DNA of 64,000 nucleotides from Ostrinia nubilalis (taxonomy: Eukaryota; Arthropoda; Insecta; Lepidoptera; Crambidae), in contig NC_087100.1 of NCBI RefSeq assembly GCF_963855985.1, positions 283,001 to 347,000 on the forward strand, written 5' to 3'. The notes beneath the pieces were generated by a model. That model had not been told where the DNA came from, made no database searches, and was given only the letters and a program-made list of their open reading frames with translations. Made by a program: the position numbers and the translations under genes. Positions 46,901-56,904 of this stretch are shown one piece after another (positions within the stretch are counted from its first letter, which is position 1; each line of letters opens with the position of its first letter).

Positions 46901-47231
46901 AGTAGTGTATGAATAACTGCAAAAATATTCCTAATCAATATGTAGGCTTTAATTGGCGGCTGTCTGTCTCCTCGCCTAAGAGTGACCGAGGTCCTTGACC
47001 AAAGTCGCGTATTTGTAAACACGCGGCGACCCCGCCACTCGTCCGTTCACTTCAATTTATAAACAACGCAATAGCTTCAATCCCATTTCCATTCAACTTA
47101 ACAACTTTTGTAGGCTCTCACAAATCTGACGATAAACTTTATTGACGATCGCCTGAAAATACCACACAATGTAATATGGGGTGGTGCTTGTAGAGCCACC
47201 CTGTATGATTTGTCGCGGCGAGTAGGGTATA
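40976..47231. other. 6.3-kb stretch with no supported gene
   Basis: It contains an exact 20-bp tandem duplication at 42301-42340 (ATACCCACAGTAAGTAAGTC twice) and otherwise unremarkable sequence. A 126-residue minus-strand frame at 42828-43208 and a 66-residue one at 45882-46082 have no recognisable features. Confidence 0.3.
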
Positions 47232-47236
47232 GGTAT
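47232..47236. repeat. target-site duplication of the BEL element (left)
   Basis: GGTAT directly precedes the left LTR and matches 57190-57194 beyond the right LTR. Confidence 0.9.
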
Positions 47237-47501
47237 TGTATGGTCTATTGCTAGCTATACACCTTTCTTGATTATGTTGATTATGAAGAGAATGATTCAA
47301 ACTCCTTGTTGAATGTAGATATTTATTACTTGATTACGTATAAAGGTACAATAATTGATTAACGAGAGTCGCGGCCACTTGTTAGGCTGCTAAATCGAAC
47401 ACTAAACTTAAAATAATGTAAAACATAAAATATAAAATTGGGTCAGCCGCGCATAGCAATATATTGCTGATGTTTGCAATTGTACGGTGACGCACCGTAC
47501 A
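47237..47501 (-). repeat. 3' LTR of the BEL element
   Basis: 265 bp. It starts TGTATGGTCT and ends ACGCACCGTACA on the plus strand, with TG..CA ends. No difference from the right LTR was found when the two were read side by side. No clear polypurine tract is visible next to it. Confidence 0.92.
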
Positions 47502-47543
47502 TGTTCCGGGCCACCAGAGATGGAGGCGGGATGAAAGTAAAGT

Positions 47544-48135
47544 TTATGAAAATAGAGATGCACTACTAGTTGCTATGGGCGACGTAGACTTATTAACATT
47601 ATGTATCGTATTAACACTATGTATCTTGTTAGTCTTGTTCTTGTGGTCTTCGTCTTCACTTGAGTTGCTTCGAATGGATGAGAGGCGCACGGTAGTGCGC
47701 TCCTCCGGGGGCGCGACAGTCGCCGCGCGTCGCACTCGCCGCCACGCCAGCCACGCTGCCGTGATGACTGCGGCGCCGATGATGATGTATATTAGAGCGT
47801 ATTGATGTACATCGTGGTATGATACATCTGTGTTCAATACTGCTTGCTCTTTCAAATCTTTCAGACCTTTCTCGATGTCCGAAAGTTGTCTCTGACGTTC
47901 GTTAATTGTGTCGTCTACGATAGATGTTATCGGGATCGATGCGTTGATGATATTGTTGATCGGACTGATGTCTTGTGTCTGGATATCGGCGTTTGTTTTG
48001 ATAACATTGCGATCAAGGTTACGAGCGTGCACTGTAAATAGGTCGGACTTGACAATGCACCCGTGTGAAATGCTGACGAGGCCGGCTTGCTCCAGCTGTG
48101 GCGCGGTCACCTGATCCGCGCATATCACTCGTAAC
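47544..48135 (-). pseudogene. C-terminal part of the envelope-like region, cut off by the hAT insertion
   Basis: About 195 residues with no start of their own; the first Met (48128) is internal to the former reading frame. Features: two cysteines in the first 25 residues, a helical charged stretch (about 75-95), a hydrophobic membrane segment at about 110-130, then a basic and Ser/Asn-rich cytoplasmic tail. A membrane anchor followed by a short tail is expected at the end of an envelope-like protein. The position arithmetic shows that this frame is in phase with the large frame upstream once the hAT element and one 8-bp duplication are discounted, so the break is due to the insertion alone. 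The stop is 42 bp before the 3' LTR. Confidence 0.85.
48128..48135. repeat. hAT target-site duplication (left), CTCGTAAC
   Basis: 8-bp direct repeat identical to 49639-49646. Eight bases is the hAT superfamily length. Confidence 0.9.
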
Positions 48136-48385
48136 TAGAGAATACAATCCCGAGCATGTTTTTCAATCCCGGGATTACGGGATTTTAGATGGGTAATCCC
48201 GGGATCCCGGGATTATCCCGGGATCAGCCGTATGTGGGAATTGGGTTCTAATAAAAAAAAAACTTAAGTATAATTTCTCAAAAGATGTTTTAAATATTGT
48301 TATTTGCAATAATACTAAAATAAAATTAAAAAATATACAAATCAAAAGCACTATTTAGAATTTCGGAAATAGAATCTTAGAAATA

Positions 48386-48484
48386 TCAAACCATCCAAAA
48401 TAGCCTGCTTCGTAATTTATTTCCAACAAAAGCAACAGCTGAAAACGCTCGCTCGGGTTCTACACTCGTTGGAGGTATAGAATA
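48386..48484 (-). pseudogene. hAT transposase C-terminal dimerisation domain remnant
   Basis: The minus strand reads SIPPTSVEPERAFSA, then NKLRSRLFW and a stop. This matches the conserved IPATS..SER.FS..G....RnrL block at the end of hAT transposases. The usual upstream LA-x-K-x-L residues appear in a neighbouring frame (A-Y-K-Y-L), so there is a frameshift near 48484. The catalytic part and the BED finger are absent. Confidence 0.75.
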
Positions 48485-48793
48485 GATACTTATATGCTAA
48501 TTCTAAGTGATATCCATTCATGAACTCCGCCATTTTCAAACAGGCTCATTTCACGTCTGATACTATTTGTCAAGCCCGATTCACTTTGTAGTTGTACTTC
48601 AGGATCTGGGCATTTCATACTCTTATCAATTTCCAGCTGCAACTTTTCCTTTAGTGTCAATTGGGGTTGGGAGGTTTGTGGCGTTAGCTCAAGTTGTGAT
48701 CCTGTCTAAGGTCTACGAAAAAGATATTATTAGGGCTGAACCTGTATAGTTTGTATCCGTATCGTACCTTAGATTTGTTTTTTTATCGTTATA

Positions 48794-49442
48794 CAGGGTG
48801 GAAACGATAAGTGATCTCACTCGATTTTTTCTAAACTATACAAGATATCTAAAAACTGGTTACTGATCCTGAAAGTCCTTCACGAGCTCTATCCAACGGT
48901 ACCAATTATAGGTTACAAAATAAACTGGATCTATCCGAAAATTCAATGTTTCCAACTTCCATACATTTAGTTAAACCACATAATATTAAAAACTATACAA
49001 GATATCCAAAAACTGGTTACTGATCCTGAAAGTCCTTCACGAGCTCTATCTAACGGTACCAATAACAAGTTACATAATTAACTGGATCTATCCGAAAATT
49101 CAAGTTTCCAGCTTCCATACTTTTAGTACTGTCACAGTCATCGCACTCAAGGCTTCATAATATTATAGCAAGTAAAGCCTAAAATCAACGTTTTCCTTGA
49201 ATAATTTTAAATAATAATGCAATTTACACATTTAATAACACTTCTAATATTGTGTGGCTGGCATACATTCAGTATGAAGGCTGAAAACATTGAATTTTCG
49301 GATAGATCCAGTTAATTCTGTAACCTATTACTGATATCGTTTGAAAAAGCTCGTGAAGCACTTTTAGGATCAGTAACCAGTTTTTCGATATCTTGTATAG
49401 TTAAGAAATAATTGAGTGAGATCACTTATCGTTTCCACCCTG
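48794..49442. mobile_element. 649-bp inverted-repeat element nested inside the hAT element
   Basis: The ends CAGGGTGGAAACGATAAGTG and the exact inverse at 49423-49442 begin arms of about 160 bp, less well matched further in. TATA on both sides (48790-48793 and 49443-49446) fits a TA target site. No transposase frame. The left arm is partly duplicated in tandem (see 48833). Confidence 0.8.
48833..49128 (+). repeat. tandem duplication of the left arm, about 157-bp period
   Basis: Two copies starting at about 48833 and 48990 share AAACTATACAAGATATC and GATCCTGAAAGTCCTTCACG and CTGGATCTATCCGAAAATTC. A third, inverted relative is the right arm at 49270-49400. Confidence 0.8.
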
Positions 49443-52400
49443 TATAATTTTATGCTAAGGTAGAATCTAGGCAAGGTCATAGTCAAGGCGCAACGGATCG
49501 TAGAATGCAAAATAGACCTGTTTATATCAATCCCGAAAATACCGGGATTAACCAAGTACAGTCCCGGGATTTTCGGGATCAGAAAAGGGTCGGGATCCCG
49601 GGATCCCGGGAATCGGGATCCCGGGATTGTATTCTCTACTCGTAACTGACACCTCTCACAACAAAAGTACAAGTACTTGTTTATTGTGTTTAATTCGACC
49701 CACTTATTGATGCAGGGGTGAACAACTGTTTTGCATTGTTTCTTATTGATGTCTAATTCACAAAGACTTTCTTCTTGCTTGAGGTGATACACAGGTTTCT
49801 TGAGTTGACATAAATAAGTCTGCTCTTGCTGATGACATGAGGAGATGTCTTCTTTTATCATCGTGATATAAGCATCTTTAGCTAAGTTGATGGCCAAGAA
49901 TTCTGATATTGGGATCGTGTCTATCATCTTGCTATGATTTGTTGCAGTTGGTACGGGAATGAGATGAAATATTTCGAAGGAATCTCTGCCGACTAAAGGT
50001 ACTTTTATCTCAAACAGTAGGTAATCTTCACACATTCTGGCCTTGATATTCAATAAATGATATATGTTTTGTAAACTAACATGTATATTCTCTATGGGCA
50101 GAGTTAGTTCACTTGAGATCTGACTTGCTATGACACTTAGCTCGTTTCTAAGTTGTTCAGGTGATAAGAGATGGAAGTTGAATCTTCCATGATAAACGTC
50201 GGTGACCGTATTCAGCAGGGTTTCTTGCATATTTCGCAGTTCGTGTATCATGTTACTTGCAGCTACAGCGGTCAACGTCATGTAATTTGCTTGTGAAATG
50301 TTGAACACCTCTGAATTAAGTATGTTCACGGCGTTTTCTATTTTAATTAGGTGTTTGTTTACTAATTTGTGTTGCTTATTGATGGCTTCCTCGCTTCTTT
50401 TCAGTAAATTATATTCGGCTTCGACGATAGAAGTTTGATTTCGCCACAGTGATGCCAAATGTTGTTCATTATCATGTATAAGAGTAATATCTTTCTGATA
50501 CTGCTCGGCAAACTTCTCATCTAGGACTCCAAACAGTGTATTAGCCACTGAGCCCACTGCGTTGATTAGACCGCGTCGCCTGCGCGAGCGTGTGCGCGTG
50601 TGTTGCGTCATCAGTATCGTATTATAGTGTTGCAGTTCGTCGTAGCTGTGACGTAGCTGCCATAGAATGACGTCACAATGCACTTCTTCGTTCAGTTTCT
50701 TGCATGTATCTTCCAAGTAATTGAAGTAATTTTCGAATGTCTTCATCCCTTGCCAGTATGGTTCCATCTTGTAATAAACCACTACAGTCCAGTCGTCTCT
50801 TATTACTTGCATATCCGAAATTTTATCGAAATAAATTCCTTGGTTTTGTTTCAGCGGTGTGTTTACGAAGGTGCATGATGCTGTTGTAAGTATGCTCATA
50901 AAATAAAGTAGAGCCAATACTATTGATTTAAAGTTGAAACCAATGTTTTTCACGCGTTTCTTGTTTTCTTCATGTATTGGAGATATACTTGCTGTATTAA
51001 CTTGTTTGCTGTCTTGATTTGGGTTCTGATTGATAGGCAGTAAATATAATTTTACTACCGGGCGTCTAAGGTAACCGTTCTTGGTTTTTAATGAAACTAC
51101 TCGCACGTGTCCATCGGGGCCAGGGTGGAGTTCAACGACGCGCCCCATGGCCCACCGTCCCGATGGCAAGTTGTCTTCGTGTATGATTACCAGGTCATTG
51201 ATTTTGAGGTTTTCTTGATATTGCTTCCACTTGCCTCTGGTAGTTAATTGAGTTAAGTACTCTGAACGCCATCTCTTCCAGATGTCGTTATATATTTTTT
51301 GACATAGATACCATCTTGTTCTGAGATCTTGCTCTGTTTCGAATAATGTTAGCACAGGTCCACTTGATAGGAAGTGCGATGGAGTTAGGTAATCCAGATC
51401 TTCTGGATCTTCACTGATGGCACACAATGGTCTTGCGTTTAAACACCCTTCTAGCTGTGATAATACAGTCGAAAATTCTTCGTACGTCAGTTTTTGTTCG
51501 CCGACGACGCGTTTGAGGTGGTATTTCAAGCTCTTTACTGCGGCCTCCCAGAGGCCGCCTGCTGAAGGCCAGGAAGGGGCGTTAAAATGCCATTGAATGT
51601 TCATTTCTGTTATTTCTTGCATAAAATGACTGTTGTTTTGATGAAGAGTAGATTGAAGTATCTCGTATTCTTGCTGTATGGCTTTACTTGCTCCGATAAA
51701 GTTGGTGCCATTATCACTGTAGATATGATGTGGCTTTCCTCGTCTAGCAGCCATTCTCTTTAGAGCGGCTAGGAATGCTGATGTGGTTAGGTCAGAGACA
51801 AGTTCTAAGTGTACAGCCTTTGTCGCCATACACACGAACACTGCCACATAACCCTTTGTGCACTTGATGCCACGCCCTTTGCTGCTCTTTATCATGATGT
51901 GACCCGTAAAGTCCACGCCGGTGTGATAAAATGGGCGGGATGGGTTGCTTCTAGCGTGTGGTAAGTCACCCATGATCTGATGTTTCTTGTTTGTGTCGTA
52001 TCGCCTGCACTTGACGCACCCACGTAGGCGCTTCTTGATGGCCCTGATGCCACCCACAATCCAGTATCGTTGACGAAGGAATGAGGTCGTTAAACGTGCC
52101 CCACCGTGGTAAGTGAGAGCGTGAGCTTCATCGATTAAGAGGTCGGTAAGATGGCTTGCATGTGGAATGATGATAGGATGCTTCATTTCCGAGCTTATCT
52201 GTGCATGTCTTAGTCTTCCGCCAACACGGAGGATGCCTTCTTCGTCAAGATGAGGGTTGAGGTTAAGTATGCTGCTTTTTGAGTTGATGATCCCGTTAGT
52301 TTTCAGGTCATTTATCTCTTGAGAGAAGTATTCTTGCTGTACGTGTTGAATTATTTTCAACTTGGAGAAACGGATTTCCTCTAAGGTAAGGTATGATGGT

Positions 52401-55400
52401 AAGTTTTTCTTGTTTAGTGTAGTCAATTTAAATCTGTATAGCCACGCTAAGATGTGAATCAGTTTCTTGAACGTGCTATATTTTTGCATTAATTCCTTGA
52501 TTGTGCTCATTTCTTGGTATGTAGATGTATTAACTTGTTTTTTCTGTTTCAGATCTTCACTTGTTTCGAACGACGCTTGTTCGGGTTGATCTTCGTATGA
52601 ATGTAGCCAGCTTGGACCTTGCCACCAAAGAGAATGCTTTTCTAATTGAGTGACTGTCAGACCCCTGCTAGCACAATCAGCGGGATTATCTTGAGATTTG
52701 ACGTATTGCCAGTCGCTTCCAGGCAATATTTCAGTCACTTGCTTGACTCTGTTCGCTACGAAGGTCTTCCATTTGTCTGGATCACCTTGCAGCCACCCCA
52801 AAACTGCTGTTGAATCAGTCCAGCCCAGGGTCTTGATTTGATAATTGGGTAAACTTTTTCTAACTTTGTCAATTAATTGCGATAATAAAATTGCGCCACA
52901 TAACTCCAGCCGAGGTAATGTGACCGTTTTGCTGACCGGAACTAGTCGCGTTTTCGCGGCGACCAGAACCACTGTACTTTGGCCTCTTCGTGTTATTTTG
53001 CAGTAAATGACGCAAGCGTATGCTTTTATTGATGCGTCGCAAAATCCATGCAGTTCAATGACATCGTTTTTTTGCGTTTCGAGCCATCTTTGAACCTTGA
53101 TTTGATTAATATTTTGTATCTCGTCTCTGATTTTTAACCATTCCAAATTAATGTCATCCGGAAGGTTATCATTCCAGTCGATGTTTGACAGCCATGTAGA
53201 TTGAAATAGGAGTTTTAGCTTGATAGTGAGAGGTGAGAGCCAACCGAGAGGATCGAAGATGGTTGATATAGCAGATAATAATGTTCTTTTCGTGGTTTTT
53301 GTTTGACTTGTTGGTATTTTTGATTCAAAGGTAAAACTGTCTTCTTGTGGGTTCCACCGAAGTCCCAATGCTTTCGTTGATTCAAGTCCACGAAAATCAA
53401 AATTGTCTCTCTTGTTGCTGTCCTCGACTAGCTCTGGTGTATTAGATGACCATTTCCTTAGATTGAAGCCTCCTGACTTCAATAGGTTTATGAGGTCATG
53501 TTTTAACTGTTTGGCTGATGATAATGAATGACTTCCATGAATGAGGTCATCCATATAGAAACAATCTCGTAAGACAGTAGCTGCTTGATTTTCTTGATAA
53601 TTATGCTCTTCATCGTCTGCGAGTTGCTTAAGCGTCATCATCGCCAAAAATGGCGCGGCCTTGGTGCCGTAGGTGACGGTGGTTAACTCGTATTCTTGTA
53701 TTGGTTTCGTTTGATTGTCTCGCCATACAATCTTGTGATATTGTTGATGTTCTTCATTTAACCATATCTGTCGAAACATTTTTTCGATATCAGCTGTGTA
53801 TGCATACTTGTATTGTCGCCATTTTAAGATTAAAAACTGTAGATCTTGTTGTAGGTTGGGGCCTCTATACATGAGGTCATTGAGGCTCATCCCAGTAGAA
53901 GTTTTTGCAGATGCGTTAAACACAACTCTAAGTGCAGTAGTTGTCGACTCGTTGCGTAAGACACAGTGGTGAGGTAAAAAGTATTCCGGTGTCGTGTTGC
54001 CACGTGCAAGTTGCATGTGACCTGATGTTAGGTATTCGTCGATAAACGTTTTGTAATTAATTGCGGTGTCATTTTGCTTCGTAAATTTTTGTTCCAGTTG
54101 ATTGAATTGCGCAATGGCCTTGTGTTTTGACGTTCCCAATTCTTGTATGAAGTTGGGTTTTAGAGGAAGTTTTACTTGATATCTCCCATCCTCTCGTCGA
54201 ACGGTTGTTGCTTTGTAAAATTCTATGCATGCTTGATCTTCAGATGACAATGATGACTCTTGTTGTGTAATGTCTTCAATTTGCCAAAATCGTTGTATAT
54301 CTTCAATGTTGTTTAATAAGACGTTGCATTGTAATGTAGTTGTATTGGCGCTTCCGCTTAATATCCAACCAAATCGCGTTTGTTGCGCTATTGGTGTTTG
54401 ATTGTTTTCTCGACAGATGCCATCCAAAATGATGTTAGAGTACACCTCCGCCCCCAAAAGTAGGTCGACGGGGCGACTTTTGTAGAACTCAGGGTCTGCT
54501 AGTTGTATGTTTTCCAGGAACTCCCATGATGGTTTCGATAATGTGTTACTTGGCAGGTTGTTAATTAGCGTTTTCATAATAAGCACGTCGGTTTGTAATG
54601 TATATTCGCAGTTATTTGACTTGATAGTTATGTTTATTATTCCCTTGCAGTTATTTTCCTTGGCTCCGATTCCAGTTATGACTCCAGTACATTGACGTCG
54701 TGGTAATGATAAAATTTGTGCTGCTTTCTCGGTGATAATTGATGTTTGCGATCCTTGGTCGAGTAGTGCTCGTAGTTTGTAGTAGTTGCCATTGGCGGCT
54801 TGAACTTGTACGATCGCAGTTGCCAACAGTACTTCTGGTGACTCATGTTGTTGAATGGGAACAGTAGTCGTGGAGGAGTTGCTGTGGTTGACCATTCTTG
54901 ATGTACTTGGTCTTGCTTTGTTATTTGGTGATGCAAAGGCTTCGTGTAATACTGTGTTATGTTGACCTTGGCATTCTCGGCATCGTTTTTGCACTCTACA
55001 GTTTCCTTGGTGCTTTATTAGGCAATTGAAGCATAACTTGAGTCTTGATGCTGTATTGAGTCTTTGTTGTGGCGACATTGATAAGAATTTTTCACAAAAA
55101 TAAATTCCATGATTGTTGTAATTGCATAAAGAACACTTGTAAGTTCTTAGTTGATTGTTGTTTGTGTTTTGTTCTGCCATGTTATTGTTTGAGTATACTT
55201 GAAATCTTGTTTTATTTGGCTTTGGCGAAGCTTGATGTGTTAAAGGCCTTGTCGTTGGTGAATCTTGTTTTCTACGTGAGGACTCCATTGTTGTAAACTT
55301 GCATTCCAGGAAGTTCAAAAAATCTGACATCGTTGGTAGTTCACGTGGTTGTTCCAGACATTCATTGTAGTCGGTGAATGATTCATTATCCAGTTTTTGT

Positions 55401-56494
55401 GAAAGTAGATGTACTAGCAACGGATCCCATGTGCTGATATCAATGCCTAGGTTTTTTATGGCATTGATGGTTTCCAATGTGGTGTCGTGAAGGCGCTTGA
55501 TTTGGTGTAAGGACTGTTGCTGTACGGCAGGAATTGATAGCAAGTTGTTTATGTATGAAGTGAAGATAAGTTTCTTGTTATTGTATCGATGGTTGAGTAT
55601 TTCCCAGCATATATTGTAGTTGTCGGAACTAATTGGTAGATGTTGTATCAGCCTGTCTGCTTCTCCTCGCACCTTGCCCTTGAGGAACTGCATTTTCTGG
55701 GCATTCGATAACGAGGGGTTGTTGTGTATTGTTTCAACGAACAAGTCCTTGAAGGAGGTCCACTGATGGTAATTTCCACTGAAGGTAGGTATATCCATCT
55801 GAGGAGTGGATTTTTCCCGATGGGATACCGACCAAAGCTTGCTGTTTATGGTTCGTTTGATGTTGTTATACATTTGCTCGTATGATGAAAATGCTCTATC
55901 GTATTCGTTGTTACTGGTGCCTTGGGTTTCGCTATCAATCTCCCAGTGGAGACTGTCAATGGCTGACCAGCGTGATTGCAGAGAATTAAGCAGGTCTTCC
56001 AACTCCCATTTCTCAGTTATAGAATCGATGTTGATATTGGATGTCGTTCTATGAAACGCTCTGAAGTTACTTGCTTGCTTTTTCAGTAAGTCTTCTGTTT
56101 TGCTGTTAGTACCACGCGACTCCTTGGGTGTAGCTGGAGCCGTGGATGTCGATGGTGCTGCTAATGGTGTTGCAGGTTTGAGTAGGGGAGTCGGCGGCCT
56201 GGATTCTGTCATTGGCTCGTACATTTGCAGAGCTGTTTTGATGTTTTCATACGTCGACTTCATATGTTCATACTTGTTTTCGGTGAAGTAGGCATGAGAC
56301 TTGTCTTGACACGCCCACAACTGTATGTGATTGTTGTTGAATTCTACCCAGTAATTGTCTAAAGTAGATATTTTGCGTTTAATATAATCTGCTGTTTTTC
56401 TTTCACGTCCGTCTTTCTTGAAATTGGTTTGGATTTTGTAAATTGCATCTATGAGTTGCTCTTGGTTTGCTAAAATATCTTCCATTGAAGACAT
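49370..56494 (-). CDS. BEL/Pao Gag-Pol-Env-like polyprotein, 3' end replaced by hAT sequence
   Basis: 2,374 codons, of which the last about 89 come from the inserted hAT element. Domains by residue: Gag core (DUF1759-type, about 230-400); zinc-binding Cys/His motifs (454-467 and 488-512); aspartic protease with DQG at 579; reverse transcriptase with catalytic Asp in ADIEK (902) and YMDD (980-983); RNase H with acidic residues in FCDAS (1153) and WTDS (1227); integrase zinc finger H1458, H1463, C1493, C1496; integrase core D1528, D1594, E1650; DUF5641-like domain (about 1735-1820). An envelope-like part follows: a hydrophobic segment at about 1855-1872, a basic furin-like site at 1969-1974, a hydrophobic glycine-rich stretch after it, and then a coiled region. 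This layout is like insect retroviral or baculovirus F-type envelopes. Gag and Pol have no stops and keep all catalytic residues. The Met at 56494 is the first in frame. The envelope-like part lacks its membrane anchor because of the insertion at codon 2286. Confidence 0.92.
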   Translation of the reverse strand: MSSMEDILANQEQLIDAIYKIQTNFKKDGRERKTADYIKRKISTLDNYWVEFNNNHIQLWACQDKSHAYFTENKYEHMKSTYENIKTALQMYEPMTESRPPTPLLKPATPLAAPSTSTAPATPKESRGTNSKTEDLLKKQASNFRAFHRTTSNINIDSITEKWELEDLLNSLQSRWSAIDSLHWEIDSETQGTSNNEYDRAFSSYEQMYNNIKRTINSKLWSVSHREKSTPQMDIPTFSGNYHQWTSFKDLFVETIHNNPSLSNAQKMQFLKGKVRGEADRLIQHLPISSDNYNICWEILNHRYNNKKLIFTSYINNLLSIPAVQQQSLHQIKRLHDTTLETINAIKNLGIDISTWDPLLVHLLSQKLDNESFTDYNECLEQPRELPTMSDFLNFLECKFTTMESSRRKQDSPTTRPLTHQASPKPNKTRFQVYSNNNMAEQNTNNNQLRTYKCSLCNYNNHGIYFCEKFLSMSPQQRLNTASRLKLCFNCLIKHQGNCRVQKRCRECQGQHNTVLHEAFASPNNKARPSTSRMVNHSNSSTTTVPIQQHESPEVLLATAIVQVQAANGNYYKLRALLDQGSQTSIITEKAAQILSLPRRQCTGVITGIGAKENNCKGIINITIKSNNCEYTLQTDVLIMKTLINNLPSNTLSKPSWEFLENIQLADPEFYKSRPVDLLLGAEVYSNIILDGICRENNQTPIAQQTRFGWILSGSANTTTLQCNVLLNNIEDIQRFWQIEDITQQESSLSSEDQACIEFYKATTVRREDGRYQVKLPLKPNFIQELGTSKHKAIAQFNQLEQKFTKQNDTAINYKTFIDEYLTSGHMQLARGNTTPEYFLPHHCVLRNESTTTALRVVFNASAKTSTGMSLNDLMYRGPNLQQDLQFLILKWRQYKYAYTADIEKMFRQIWLNEEHQQYHKIVWRDNQTKPIQEYELTTVTYGTKAAPFLAMMTLKQLADDEEHNYQENQAATVLRDCFYMDDLIHGSHSLSSAKQLKHDLINLLKSGGFNLRKWSSNTPELVEDSNKRDNFDFRGLESTKALGLRWNPQEDSFTFESKIPTSQTKTTKRTLLSAISTIFDPLGWLSPLTIKLKLLFQSTWLSNIDWNDNLPDDINLEWLKIRDEIQNINQIKVQRWLETQKNDVIELHGFCDASIKAYACVIYCKITRRGQSTVVLVAAKTRLVPVSKTVTLPRLELCGAILLSQLIDKVRKSLPNYQIKTLGWTDSTAVLGWLQGDPDKWKTFVANRVKQVTEILPGSDWQYVKSQDNPADCASRGLTVTQLEKHSLWWQGPSWLHSYEDQPEQASFETSEDLKQKKQVNTSTYQEMSTIKELMQKYSTFKKLIHILAWLYRFKLTTLNKKNLPSYLTLEEIRFSKLKIIQHVQQEYFSQEINDLKTNGIINSKSSILNLNPHLDEEGILRVGGRLRHAQISSEMKHPIIIPHASHLTDLLIDEAHALTYHGGARLTTSFLRQRYWIVGGIRAIKKRLRGCVKCRRYDTNKKHQIMGDLPHARSNPSRPFYHTGVDFTGHIMIKSSKGRGIKCTKGYVAVFVCMATKAVHLELVSDLTTSAFLAALKRMAARRGKPHHIYSDNGTNFIGASKAIQQEYEILQSTLHQNNSHFMQEITEMNIQWHFNAPSWPSAGGLWEAAVKSLKYHLKRVVGEQKLTYEEFSTVLSQLEGCLNARPLCAISEDPEDLDYLTPSHFLSSGPVLTLFETEQDLRTRWYLCQKIYNDIWKRWRSEYLTQLTTRGKWKQYQENLKINDLVIIHEDNLPSGRWAMGRVVELHPGPDGHVRVVSLKTKNGYLRRPVVKLYLLPINQNPNQDSKQVNTASISPIHEENKKRVKNIGFNFKSIVLALLYFMSILTTASCTFVNTPLKQNQGIYFDKISDMQVIRDDWTVVVYYKMEPYWQGMKTFENYFNYLEDTCKKLNEEVHCDVILWQLRHSYDELQHYNTILMTQHTRTRSRRRRGLINAVGSVANTLFGVLDEKFAEQYQKDITLIHDNEQHLASLWRNQTSIVEAEYNLLKRSEEAINKQHKLVNKHLIKIENAVNILNSEVFNISQANYMTLTAVAASNMIHELRNMQETLLNTVTDVYHGRFNFHLLSPEQLRNELSVIASQISSELTLPIENIHVSLQNIYHLLNIKARMCEDYLLFEIKVPLVGRDSFEIFHLIPVPTATNHSKMIDTIPISEFLAINLAKDAYITMIKEDISSCHQQEQTYLCQLKKPVYHLKQEESLCELDINKKQCKTVVHPCINKWVELNTINKYLYFCCERCQLRVENTIPGSRFPGSRDPDPFLIPKIPGLYLVNPGIFGIDINRSILHSTIRCALTMTLPRFYLSIKLYRVETISDLTQLFLNYTRYRKTGY
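49639..49646. repeat. hAT target-site duplication (right), CTCGTAAC
   Basis: Matches 48128-48135 exactly. Confidence 0.9.
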
Positions 56495-56574
56495 GCTTGA
56501 TTATTGCTTGAAATTGTTTGCTATTAATTGTATTTGTACCTGATTTACTTGCTTTTTGATGAGTGTTCGAGTGT

Positions 56575-56757
56575 TTGATGAATGCTTGCTTGTTTCTTTA
56601 TTTCTTACTTGTTTCTTGATTTCTTACTTGTTTGATGAATGCTTACTTGTTTCTTGATTTCTTACTTGTTTCTTGATTGCTTGCTTGTTTGATGAATGCT
56701 TACTTGTTTCTTGATTTCTTGTTTGATGTATTTGCTTGATTCTTGATTTCTTGTTTA
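56575..56757 (-). repeat. degenerate tandem repeats in the BEL leader
   Basis: Imperfect repeats built from TTGATGAATGCTTACTTG and TTTCTTGATTTCTTACTTG lie between the 5' LTR and the Gag start. On the coding strand they read as CAAGTAAG-rich purine/pyrimidine sequence without a start codon that would precede Gag in frame. They may act as a leader or packaging region; that role is an inference from position. Confidence 0.7.
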
Positions 56758-56904
56758 GGTACTAGTCCCCAATGTCCTTGCGAACTCTGTACAGATTATG
56801 CGCCTTCTCAATCCAGTTGGTGAGACCCTCTTCCGGGAGGCCAAATGGACCGATTCGCTCCGTACGCGAGATTCACAAAGCACTGAGTTTTCTTGATTGT
56901 AGAT

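Larger units (their letters stand above)
48136..49638 (-). mobile_element. hAT transposon, internally deleted, inserted in the BEL element
   Basis: 1,503 bp. The terminal inverted repeats TAGAGAATACAATCCCG and CGGGATTGTATTCTCTA have the TAGAG-type hAT tip, and an 8-bp target duplication flanks the element. Both subterminal regions are packed with CCCGGGAT motifs (48164-48226 and 49535-49628), which probably serve as transposase binding sites. A remnant of the transposase C-terminus lies at 48386-48484. The element also carries a nested inverted-repeat element. It can only have moved with transposase supplied from elsewhere. Confidence 0.9.

Noticed and set aside
47502..47543. A polypurine tract for the BEL element
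   Set aside because: The coding-strand sequence next to the 3' LTR is mixed (GGTGGCCCGGAACA) and not a clear purine run.
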